DNA of 15,748 bases. It comes from DASSYK01 sp036258315 (lineage in GTDB: Bacteria > Actinomycetota > Thermoleophilia > Solirubrobacterales > 70-9). Positions 6,693-13,002 of this stretch are shown here, in pieces. The stretch is from NCBI GenBank assembly GCA_036258315.1, contig DATADX010000054.1, forward strand, positions 1 through 15,748, in the 5' to 3' direction. The notes under the pieces are model-generated. The model was not told where the DNA came from, did not search any database, and saw only the letters and a program-made list of their open reading frames with translations. Positions within the stretch are counted from its first letter, which is position 1. Each line of letters starts with the position of its first letter. The translations under genes and the position numbers were made by a program.

Positions 6693-8218
6693 CCCCCGGC
6701 CCCGGGGTGGACCCGGTCACCCTGCAGGTGCTGGCGGGCGGGATGCGCGCCGCCTGCGAGGAGATGGGCGCGGTACTGATCCGCTCGGCCTTCTCGCCGA
6801 ACATCACCGAGCGGCGCGACTGCTCGACCGCTCTCTTCGATGCCCGCGGCGAGCTCGTGATGCAGGCCGAGCACATCCCGGTCCACCTCGGCTCGATGCC
6901 GGACGCGGTCGCCGCGGTCGCCTGCGAACACCACCGGGAGGGAGACCTCTGGATCCTCAACGATCCCTACCGCGGGGGCACGCACCTCCCCGACGTGACG
7001 CTGATCTCCCCCGCCTTCGTCGTCGGCGAGATGGTCGGCTTCGCGGCCAGCCGCGCCCATCACGCCGACATCGGCGGCGATACACCGGCGGGGATGCCGG
7101 TCGACTCGACCAGCCTCGAGCAGGAGGGGGTCGTGATCCCGCCGACCCGGGTCGACGACGCCGCGCTTCGAGAGCTCGCCGGGCGGATGCGCAACCCGCC
7201 ACAGCGGCTGGCCGACCTCCGCGCCCAGCGCGCCGCCAACCTGACCGGGATCGAGCGCCTGCGCGAGCTCGCGCAGCGGGACGGCCTCCCGGCCCTGCGG
7301 GCGGGCATGGAAGAGATCCTCGCCTACGCCGAGCGGCGCACCCGGGCGGCGCTCGCGGCCCTCCCGGACGGCGTGGGCACCGCCGAGGACGAGATGGAGT
7401 CGCGCGACGGGAGCCCGATTCCACTGCGGGTGCGGGCGGCGATCGACGGGGAGTCGCTGACCCTCGACTTCGAGGGAACCGCGGGGCAGATCGAGGGCAA
7501 CCTGAACTGCCCGCTGTCGGTGACCCGCTCGGCGTGCTTCTACGCCGTCCGCGTCGTCTGTGACCCGGATGCTCCCCCTTCCGCCGGCGCCTGGAGGCCG
7601 GTCGAGGTGCGGGCGCCCGAGGGCTCGCTCGTGCACGCGAGCCCGCCCGGAGCGGTCGCGGCGGGCAACACGGAGACCTCGAGCCGGATCGCCGACCTCG
7701 TCCTCGACGCGCTCGCCGCCTTCGCACCCGTCCAGGCCAACGGCCAGGGGACGATGAACAACCTGACGCTCGCGGGCGGCGACGGCAAACGGGGATGGAC
7801 CTACTACGAGACGATCGGCGGCGGCCAGGGAGCCTGCCCCGACGCCGACGGCCCCAGCGCGATCCACGTGGCGATGTCGAACACGCTGAACACGCCGGTC
7901 GAGGCACTCGAGACCACCTATCCCGTCCGGTTGCGCGAGCTGTCGCTGCGGCGGGGCAGCGGCGGCGCCGGGCGCCACCGCGGCGGCGATGGAATCGTGC
8001 GCGAGCTCGAGGCGCTGGCGCCGATGGGATACACGCTGATCGCCGAGCGCCGGCTCCGCGCGCCGCGCGGGCGGGACGGCGGCGAGGACGGCTCGCCGGG
8101 AGGCGATTCTCGCAACGACGAGCCGATCCCGGGCAAGTCCGCGGGGCGGCTGGAGCGCGGCGACCGGCTCCGGATCGAGACCCCGGGCGGAGGCGGATAC
8201 GGCTCGGTGACTGGCTGA
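6689..8218 (+). CDS. hyuB: Hydantoinase/oxoprolinase subunit B
   Basis: The 509-residue partner of HyuA. HyuB-family proteins carry the hydrolytic or metal-binding half of the reaction. Recognisable motifs are the N-terminal DPVTLQVLAGGMRAACEEMG, SAFSPNITERRDCSTALFD (33-51), QAEHIPVHLGSMP, NDPYRGGTHLPDV (91-103), the His-rich SRAHHADIGG (121-130), and a C-terminal ETPGGGGYG. The start is fixed by the ATGA overlap with hyuA, although the reading frame continues open upstream. Family proteins are about 510-590 residues, so this is complete. The 197-base gap that follows has a hairpin (8255-8277) and then the promoter of the next gene, so the operon ends here. Confidence 0.92.
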   Translation: MTPGPGVDPVTLQVLAGGMRAACEEMGAVLIRSAFSPNITERRDCSTALFDARGELVMQAEHIPVHLGSMPDAVAAVACEHHREGDLWILNDPYRGGTHLPDVTLISPAFVVGEMVGFAASRAHHADIGGDTPAGMPVDSTSLEQEGVVIPPTRVDDAALRELAGRMRNPPQRLADLRAQRAANLTGIERLRELAQRDGLPALRAGMEEILAYAERRTRAALAALPDGVGTAEDEMESRDGSPIPLRVRAAIDGESLTLDFEGTAGQIEGNLNCPLSVTRSACFYAVRVVCDPDAPPSAGAWRPVEVRAPEGSLVHASPPGAVAAGNTETSSRIADLVLDALAAFAPVQANGQGTMNNLTLAGGDGKRGWTYYETIGGGQGACPDADGPSAIHVAMSNTLNTPVEALETTYPVRLRELSLRRGSGGAGRHRGGDGIVRELEALAPMGYTLIAERRLRAPRGRDGGEDGSPGGDSRNDEPIPGKSAGRLERGDRLRIETPGGGGYGSVTG

Positions 8219-8254
8219 TCAACCAGGCAGGAAACCGCATGAGAATGGGGGTTT

Positions 8255-8277
8255 CGGCAGCTTAGAAATAAGCGCCG
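8255..8277 (+). terminator. Stem-loop after hyuB, possible operon terminator
   Basis: CGGC (8255-8258) and GCTTA (8260-8264) pair with TAAGC (8269-8273) and GCCG (8274-8277), giving a 9-bp stem with one bulged A and a GAAA tetraloop. A weaker repeat GAAACC (8231-8236) / GGTTTC (8250-8255) lies just before it. No U-tract follows, so it would be a U-less terminator or a 3' stabiliser. Confidence 0.5.
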
Positions 8278-8280
8278 GAG

Positions 8281-8301
8281 CTTGTGACAATCCGGCACAA
8301 G
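8281..8301. promoter_or_regulatory. Inverted repeat, operator-like, upstream of the DUF1802 gene promoter
   Basis: CTTGTG (8281-8286) and CACAAG (8296-8301) form perfect 6-base arms around 9 bases, a 15-base centre-to-centre spacing. The repeat ends two bases before the -35 box at 8304, a position usual for activator sites. It could also be the tail of the upstream terminator region. Confidence 0.45.
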
Positions 8302-8303
8302 GG

Positions 8304-8332
8304 TTGTCAAAAACGAGGGGGTCCTCTATATT
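8304..8332 (+). promoter_or_regulatory. Strong sigma-70-type promoter of the DUF1802 gene
   Basis: TTGTCA (8304-8309, 5 of 6 to TTGACA) and TATATT (8327-8332, 5 of 6 to TATAAT) are separated by exactly 17 bases. This is the best consensus promoter in the window and stands out in a GC-rich genome. Transcription would start near 8339, leaving a leader of about 77 bases before the ATG at 8416. Confidence 0.75.
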
Positions 8333-8345
8333 GCGCGCTCCCGGC

Positions 8346-8375
8346 GGGGCTCTTGGTGCTCAGGCACTCCGCCCC
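8346..8375 (+). other. Hairpin in the 5' leader of the DUF1802 mRNA
   Basis: GGGGC (8346-8350) pairs with GCCCC (8371-8375), enclosing a second stem GTGC (8356-8359) / GCAC (8364-8367) with loop TCAG. It lies about 7 bases after the predicted transcription start; the remaining leader is C/A-rich and looks unstructured. It could stabilise the mRNA or regulate it. It does not match a riboswitch class I know. Confidence 0.35.
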
Positions 8376-8415
8376 CCGCAGAGAAACCACACCCCAAACC
8401 AGACCGACTGAGGCC

Positions 8416-9042
8416 ATGCCGATCGCTTTCAAAGAATGGGCCGTAACCGTGCGCGCGCTGTCCGAGGGCGAACAGCTCGTGGCGCTGCGCAAGGGCGGCA
8501 TCAACGAAGCGGACAAGCACTTCGAGGTCGAGCACGAGCAGTTCTTCCTCTATCCCACATTCGACCATCAGCGGAACGACCTCGTCCGCGAATCCCATCA
8601 CCCCGAGCTTCGCCGCGCCCTCGAGGAGGGCGTCTGGCCCGACGAGGAGCCGCCCCCGCGGGCGCTGCTGCAGGACGGCGGGATCCCGCAGCCCGAGCGG
8701 GTCCGGATCCGCGCCTGGGCCGAGGTCGCCGACCATTTCGAGACCGACGACCATCGCGTCGTCGAGGCGCTCAGCCCGTTCCACGTCTGGACCCCGGACT
8801 ACGCGCAGAAGCGGCTGCGCTGGAAGCGGCGTCACCCGCTCCACGTGCTGTTGCTGCGGGTGTACCGAATCCCGCGACCGGTCACGGTCCGGGTCAAGGA
8901 CGAGTACCAGGGCTGCCGCTCGTGGGTCGAGATCGACCGTGATCTCAGCTTCGAGGGCACTCCCGTGATGGCCGACGAGGAGTTCGAGCGCGCCGCCGGC
9001 GCGATCCGCGACAGCCTCCAGGCCGAGCCGGTCCTCGCCTAG
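8416..9042 (+). CDS. DUF1802 family protein
   Basis: A 208-residue cytoplasmic protein of unknown function. The N-terminus AFKEWAVTVRALSEGEQ, the LRKGGINE turn, the EHEQFFLYPTFDHQ block (about 40-51) and the later FHVWTPDYAQKRL are the features I recognise as DUF1802. No catalytic motif, signal or membrane segment is seen. The ATG at 8416 is chosen because the family begins with the AFKEW motif and because the promoter (8304-8332) lies inside the longer open frame that starts at 8284. The ribosome site is poor (GAGG only 2 bases from the ATG). It is transcribed alone from a strong promoter and followed 51 bases later by another forward gene. Confidence 0.85.
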   Translation: MPIAFKEWAVTVRALSEGEQLVALRKGGINEADKHFEVEHEQFFLYPTFDHQRNDLVRESHHPELRRALEEGVWPDEEPPPRALLQDGGIPQPERVRIRAWAEVADHFETDDHRVVEALSPFHVWTPDYAQKRLRWKRRHPLHVLLLRVYRIPRPVTVRVKDEYQGCRSWVEIDRDLSFEGTPVMADEEFERAAGAIRDSLQAEPVLA

Positions 9043-9081
9043 GCTCGACTCCGAGCCTGCAGGCCGTACCCGGGCGGCGAG

Positions 9082-9087
9082 TAGCCT
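9082..9087 (+). promoter_or_regulatory. Leaderless-type -10 box
   Basis: TAGCCT (TAnnnT) ends 6 bases before the GTG at 9094, leaving no room for a normal ribosome site. The same hexamer occurs upstream of the permease gene (14007-14012). No clear -35 was found. Confidence 0.4.
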
Positions 9088-9093
9088 GAAGGC

Positions 9094-10221
9094 GTGGCCT
9101 GGGTAGAGACGGATTCGCTCAGCTTCACCGCGCGTCACGACGACGCCGACACCGCCTGCGCGCAGCGGATCCTGGACGGGCTCGAGGAGCTGCGCCTGCG
9201 GCTCGAGGAGCGCTTCGACCGCGCGCCCGGCGACGTCACGATCGTGATCCACGACAACCCCGCGTGGCTGTCGGCGGCCCACCCGCTGCTCCCCCCCGTG
9301 CGCTGGTCGGCCGCGCCAGCCGCCCGCCGCTATGTGGCCGGCTGGCCGATGGTCGGCGAGATCCACGTGCTCAGCGACGAGTGGATGGAGCGGCGCGCCG
9401 GCGGCGAGGACTCGCTGCGGGCGCTGCTCGGCACCGCCGAGCGGATGTACTGCCAACTCGTGCTCGCGGCCAACAACGAGCGGCTGCCGCCGATGTGGAC
9501 GCCCCGCCGCTTCCTCACCTACCTGCGCTGGGCGTGGCTCGTCGAGGGCGCGGCCCAGTACTTCACCGGGCAGGTCTCGCTTTACCGCGCCGCCGTGATC
9601 ACCAGGCTGCGCGGCGGCGACAAGCCGCGTTTCCCGCCCTCCCGCCGCGACGCGATCCTGCTCGGCGGGACCGTCTTCGACCTGCTCGATCGCCACGCAG
9701 GCCCCCAGGCCTGCGCGCTGCTCGCCTCGCGGCTACACCGAGAGGGCGCCCAGGGCAACCTCGAACTCGCCTTCGACGCGAAGATGCGCGACATCGAGAA
9801 GGCATGGCGGCACCACCTGGAGGACATCCTCTACCCGGCCGCCGCTGAGCCCGGCAGCGACCCCCTGCAGGACACCGGCGAGCGCCCCTCGCCTCTCGGC
9901 GGCCCGAAGCCCTCGTCGCTGCGCCGCCCCCGCGCTGAGCCCGTCGACCTGCACGACCTGGAGCTGCGCCTCGACGAGGGGACGGCCCCGAGCGCCGCGG
10001 TCGACTTCGACGCCAAGTTCGAGGACCCGTTCGAGGGCGAGCCGCGGATCAGGCGCGGCGCCGGCCTGCGCTCGCCGACGCGCTCGGACCTCCCTCCCGC
10101 CCCGGACCTCGACTTCGGCCCGGCTCCCGAGTTCGGGTTCGAGGGCTCAGGAGGTCGCCCAGTAGACGAGCAGGACGAGGCCGAAGGCGAGAACGGCGGC
10201 CGCGGCGATCCCGACCGCTAA
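9094..10221 (+). CDS. Degenerate metallopeptidase-like protein with acidic, disordered tail
   Basis: A 375-residue protein with no firm family. Residues 1-250 look like a compact alpha/beta domain: TARHDDADTACAQRILDGLEE, a VTIVIHD strand, RYVAGWPMVGEIHVLS, a long helix with YCQLVLAANNERLPP (119-133), WAWLVEGAAQYFTGQ (146-160), and LLGGTVFDLLDR (189-200). The WLVEGAAQYF helix resembles the third-ligand helix of gluzincin peptidases (WLxEGxAxY), but the place expected for HExxH reads AERMYCQLV, so zinc catalysis is unlikely. From 250 on the chain is Pro/Asp/Glu/Gly-rich and probably disordered. The GTG start is set by the leaderless-type box and by the conserved-looking MAWVETDSLSF opening. The last 75 bases run antisense to the zinc-ribbon gene. 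I recall similar proteins in Thermoleophilia genomes, but this is memory, not a search. Confidence 0.78.
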   Translation: MAWVETDSLSFTARHDDADTACAQRILDGLEELRLRLEERFDRAPGDVTIVIHDNPAWLSAAHPLLPPVRWSAAPAARRYVAGWPMVGEIHVLSDEWMERRAGGEDSLRALLGTAERMYCQLVLAANNERLPPMWTPRRFLTYLRWAWLVEGAAQYFTGQVSLYRAAVITRLRGGDKPRFPPSRRDAILLGGTVFDLLDRHAGPQACALLASRLHREGAQGNLELAFDAKMRDIEKAWRHHLEDILYPAAAEPGSDPLQDTGERPSPLGGPKPSSLRRPRAEPVDLHDLELRLDEGTAPSAAVDFDAKFEDPFEGEPRIRRGAGLRSPTRSDLPPAPDLDFGPAPEFGFEGSGGRPVDEQDEAEGENGGRGDPDR

Positions 10222-10644
10222 CCGCCCCGGGGAGCCGACCCCGGGCAGTGAGCCGGGGGCGGGCTCCGCTGTCAGCATCTCCGCGTCGCTGAGCAGCCGC
10301 CGCGCCTGCTCGTAGCCGGACTCGGGGACGAGCACGTCGCGCGGGCCCGCGGCGAGGAAGTCGGGCACGTCGAACCCGCGCGTGCGCCGCAGCACCGACG
10401 GGATCCCCTGGTCGAGAAGGATGTTCTGGACCAGCTCGGAGTCGGCCAGGTTGCGCGCGCCCGTCACCTTGACGAGCTCGCCGCGGGCGAACTGCGGGCG
10501 GACCTTGCGCGCGCGCTGATGGGCCTCGCTGGCGGGCTGCTGCTCGCGCGCGCCCGCGTGGACGAGGGGCATCCCGCACTCGCGGCAGAAGCGCTCGTCC
10601 GAGTCGCCGTGGTCGTGCGCGCAGCGCGGGCAGACGAGGCTCAC
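10147..10644 (-). CDS. Zinc-ribbon, DUF2007-like, single-pass membrane protein
   Basis: A 165-residue protein in three parts. The N-terminal zinc ribbon has C5-x2-C8 and C20-x2-C23 (LVCPRCAH ... RFCRECGMP). A middle domain (about 55-120) reads like DUF2007 (LVKVTGARNLADSELVQNILLDQ, then GIPSVLRR, DVLVPESGYEQARRLL); DUF2007 modules resemble PII-type signalling folds. One C-terminal membrane helix (about 141-163) leaves only a few residues after it, so it is a tail-anchored protein with the ribbon in the cytoplasm. The GTG start overlaps the Mec stop as GTGA, so it is translationally coupled as the last gene of the cysM operon. The function is unknown; the context suggests a role linked to sulfur or cysteine metabolism or a membrane-tethered sensor. 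Its 3' end overlaps the convergent forward gene by 75 bases. Confidence 0.85.
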   Translation of the reverse strand: MSLVCPRCAHDHGDSDERFCRECGMPLVHAGAREQQPASEAHQRARKVRPQFARGELVKVTGARNLADSELVQNILLDQGIPSVLRRTRGFDVPDFLAAGPRDVLVPESGYEQARRLLSDAEMLTAEPAPGSLPGVGSPGRLAVGIAAAAVLAFGLVLLVYWATS

Positions 10645-11087
10645 TCGATCTTCAGCTCGACCTCGTGGACGCCGTCGGCGTCGATGTTGAAGCCGCGCAA
10701 CGCGACCTCGTCCTCGGCAAGCGACGCGATCAGGTAGATCGTGCCCGGGAACAGCTCGATGCGCTCGACGACCTTGCCGTTCTCACGGCGCTCGACCAGC
10801 GCCAGGTTGATGTCGGTCTGCGACGGATAGGCGGCGCTCTTGGTGTGCGAATGATAGATCGCGGCCAGCTCCTCGCCGCGCTCCTCCATCTCGTCCGAGA
10901 TCCGCAGCTGGTCCTGGGGGTCGAGCAGGTACCGGAACGGGCTCGCCTCGGCGTTCCGGGCCGGGTAGAGCGTCCGCGCCTCGCCGTCGGCGCCGGCCCT
11001 GCCTCCGATCAGGCCGCAGCACTCGTTCGGGAGCTCGGCACCGGCCTGCTCGAAGATCCGGTCGCGGATGTCGTTGGGGATGCGCAC
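10641..11087 (-). CDS. mec: JAMM/MPN-domain metalloprotease, Mec-type (CysO-cysteine peptidase)
   Basis: A 148-residue M67 (JAB/MPN) zinc protease. The full JAMM signature is present: E22 in NECCGL, H79-x-H81, S89 and D92 in HSHTKSAAYPSQTD, with exact x7-S-x2-D spacing. The small size and the position in a cysM operon match mycobacterial Mec (Rv1334), which cuts cysteine from the C-terminus of the sulfur-carrier protein CysO. The start is GTG at 11087, 11 bases after the stop of the upstream gene. A CysO homologue is not in the window, so the substrate carrier must be encoded elsewhere or be a different protein. Other small bacterial JAMM proteins work in thiamine or molybdopterin-type sulfur transfer, which remains possible. 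Confidence 0.88.
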   Translation of the reverse strand: MRIPNDIRDRIFEQAGAELPNECCGLIGGRAGADGEARTLYPARNAEASPFRYLLDPQDQLRISDEMEERGEELAAIYHSHTKSAAYPSQTDINLALVERRENGKVVERIELFPGTIYLIASLAEDEVALRGFNIDADGVHEVELKIE

Positions 11088-11098
11088 GTCGGGGAACG

Positions 11099-11956
11099 CT
11101 AGTAGTAGACGGTGCCCGGGGAGCGGGGCGGCTCGCGCAGGTCGCCGGCATCGCTGCCGAGCAGGTCGGGGTCGTTACGGCCGCGCTCCCAGAGCAGGTC
11201 GTCGAGTACCGGCGCTGAGATCTCGACGGCATCGGCCACCGCGCGGAAGGCGTCGCGCGTCGCGGCCCGAACCGCCTCCACGTCGGCGCCGGGGCGCACC
11301 AACCCGGCTCGCAGCGCGAGCCGCATCAGCACGTTGTCGGCGCTCACCTCCCAAGATCCCGGGTCGGCGACCCGGAGCCAGCCGCGCCGCCCCCAGATCT
11401 TGCAGACGAGGAAGCTCTTCTTCGCCAGCGGGTCCGAGAACGCCTCGAACGCCGCCAGCCGGCGGAGCAGGCCGCCCGGGCCGCCGAGCAGTCCCTCCGC
11501 CGACGCGATCAGCTCCTCGGCGGACCCGCCGTAGTCCTCGTCGAGCAGCTCCGCGGCGTCACGCCAGAGGCGGGCGCGATCGCCGAGGCCGGACGCGGTC
11601 TCGCCCTCGACCGTGAAGATCGCGCGGAGCTCGCGCTCGCCCACGTCACGCAGGCTCGCCGCCGTCAGCAGGCCGGGCCGGCGCCGCTCGAAGGCGAGGC
11701 CGAGGGCCCAGAGCAGGGCGCTGCCCTCGTACGGCCCCGTCCCGTCGACCATGTGCGGAGACCGGTAGCCCGTGGAGTGGTCGATCGCGGTCAGGAACAG
11801 AGCGGCGTCGGGCGTCGGGATCTCGCCGAAGTCCGGGGGCTCGTAGTCCTCCCACAGCTCGCGGACGCGGGCGGCGACCCTGCTCACCGCCTCGGGCGCG
11901 GGCGCGAGCGCTGGAGCCGGGTCGAGGCCCTCGGTCCGGAAGCCCGCGCCTACCAC
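11099..11956 (-). CDS. HhH-glycosylase-fold protein resembling queuosine salvage (Qng1/DUF2419) or AGOG
   Basis: A 285-residue protein whose order of motifs follows Qng1, the queuosine-nucleotide N-glycosylase: an N-terminal FLTAIDHSTGY (54-64, where Qng1 has an aromatic NFSFW-type motif), a GSALLWALGLAFER helix (78-90; Qng1 YWxLxAALNRAL), SLRDVGERELRAIF (101-114), LGDRARLWRDAAELL then DEDYGGS (124-145), LAKKSFLVCKIW (177-188), SADNVLMRLALRAGLV (205-220; Qng1 ADYRxPQ), DVEAVRAATRDAF (225-237), VLDDLLWERGR (250-260) and a terminal TVYY (Qng1 ends IYY). The KKSFLVCK...D207 pair also recalls the Lys/Asp of AGOG 8-oxoguanine glycosylases. The fold is fairly likely; the substrate is uncertain because key aromatic positions differ. 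The GTG start overlaps the cysM stop by 7 bases; GTG 11887 is an alternative. Confidence 0.72.
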   Translation of the reverse strand: MVGAGFRTEGLDPAPALAPAPEAVSRVAARVRELWEDYEPPDFGEIPTPDAALFLTAIDHSTGYRSPHMVDGTGPYEGSALLWALGLAFERRRPGLLTAASLRDVGERELRAIFTVEGETASGLGDRARLWRDAAELLDEDYGGSAEELIASAEGLLGGPGGLLRRLAAFEAFSDPLAKKSFLVCKIWGRRGWLRVADPGSWEVSADNVLMRLALRAGLVRPGADVEAVRAATRDAFRAVADAVEISAPVLDDLLWERGRNDPDLLGSDAGDLREPPRSPGTVYY

Positions 11957-12918
11957 CAGACGGTGGAGTCGATCCCCTCCAGCTCCTCGACGGGCTTCGT
12001 GTAGACGCCGGAGGAGAGGTACTTCCAGCCGTCGTCGGGGACGAGGAAGACGACGTTGCCCTCATCCAGCTCGCCGGCGATCCGGTTGGCGACGTAGGCG
12101 ATCGCCCCCGAGGAGACGCCCGCGAACAGGCCCTCCTCGCCGAGCAGCTTCTTGGTCCAGAGGATCGCGTCGCGGTTGGAGACCATGATCTTGCGGTCGA
12201 GGACAGACAGGTCGATGATCGGCGGGATGAAGCCGTCGTCGAGGGAGCGGAGCCCCTGGACGAGCTCCCCCTGCATCGGCTCGGCGGCGACGATCTTCGT
12301 GTCGGGATCACGCTCCTTGAAGCGGCGCCCGTTGCCCATCAGCGTGCCGCCCGTCCCGAGGCCGCCGACGAAGGCCGCGATCTCGTCGAGCTCCTCGAGG
12401 ATCTCGGGCGCGGTTCCCTCGTAGTGGGCGCGAGGGTTGGCCTCGTTCCCGTACTGGTACGGCATGTAGTACGAGGAGTCGCCCTCGGCCATCTCGAGCG
12501 CCAGCTCGACGCTGCCGTTCGATCCCTTCGCCCCCTCCGAGTAGACGATCTCGGCGCCGTACATGCGCAGCAGCTCCGTCCGCTCCTCGGTCACGTTGTC
12601 GGGCATCACGACCTTGAGCGGGTAGCCCTTGCGGCGGCAGATCATCGCCAGCGAGATGCCTGTGTTGCCCGACGTCGGCTCGAGGATCGTCTGACCGGGG
12701 GAGATCGCGTTGCCCGCCTCGGCGTCCTCGATCATCGCCCTGGCGACGCGGTCCTTGACCGAGCCCGTCGGATTGCGGCCCTCGAGCTTCGCCCAGATCC
12801 GGACACCCGGCTTCGGGGACAGCCGCGGGAGCTCGACCAGCGGCGTGTTGCCGATCGACTCGATTACGTTCTGGAAGCGACCCCCGCAGGGACGATTGAG
12901 CAGTGGCTCTTCGAGCAT
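11950..12918 (-). CDS. cysM: Cysteine synthase, CysM type (probably O-phosphoserine/CysO-dependent)
   Basis: A 322-residue fold-type II PLP enzyme that builds cysteine by replacing the side-chain leaving group of an activated serine with sulfide or a thiocarboxylate. The PLP lysine is K55 in NPTGSVKDR, the phosphate loop is PTSGNTG (81-87), and the GLGTGGTLMG loop is at 187-196. The LRSLDDGFIP segment (223-232) and GWKYLSSGVY (297-306) with a short C-terminal tail ending in VWW are much closer to mycobacterial CysM (Rv1336) than to CysK. R224 falls where Rv1336 has the arginine that favours O-phosphoserine. It is the first gene of the reverse operon. The ATG at 12918 is preceded by TAATAT 10 bases upstream, so the leader is very short, and GGGAGG lies 3 bases before the ATG. 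Confidence 0.93.
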   Translation of the reverse strand: MLEEPLLNRPCGGRFQNVIESIGNTPLVELPRLSPKPGVRIWAKLEGRNPTGSVKDRVARAMIEDAEAGNAISPGQTILEPTSGNTGISLAMICRRKGYPLKVVMPDNVTEERTELLRMYGAEIVYSEGAKGSNGSVELALEMAEGDSSYYMPYQYGNEANPRAHYEGTAPEILEELDEIAAFVGGLGTGGTLMGNGRRFKERDPDTKIVAAEPMQGELVQGLRSLDDGFIPPIIDLSVLDRKIMVSNRDAILWTKKLLGEEGLFAGVSSGAIAYVANRIAGELDEGNVVFLVPDDGWKYLSSGVYTKPVEELEGIDSTVWW

Positions 12919-12928
12919 CGCCCTCCCG

Positions 12929-12949
12929 ATATTACTTCAGAAAGTGAAG
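12929..12949 (-). promoter_or_regulatory. cysM promoter -10 with adjoining operator-like palindrome
   Basis: On the reverse strand TAATAT (12934-12929) is a good -10. Directly upstream, CTTCA-N5-TGAAG (12935-12949) is a perfect inverted repeat filling the spacer between -10 and -35, where a bound repressor would block RNA polymerase. The -35 itself (around 12952-12957) is poor. The region is AT-rich against the genome background. The regulator is unknown; cysteine or sulfur regulators are candidates by context only. Confidence 0.55.
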
Positions 12950-13002
12950 CAAACAGCACCGAGTTTGGCCAGTCGGTCCAAGAGCGGCGAGCCCCGCTCG
13001 GA

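Noticed and set aside
6389..7978. 529-codon reverse open frame within hyuA/hyuB
   Set aside because: Antisense shadow of two strongly supported genes.
8284..8415. Upstream extension of the DUF1802 frame to the ATG at 8284
   Set aside because: The stretch contains the -35/-10 promoter and a GC-rich leader hairpin, and its translation has no family similarity.
8326..9696. 456-codon reverse open frame over the DUF1802 and peptidase-like genes
   Set aside because: Spans two genes with opposite-strand support and has no recognisable domain.
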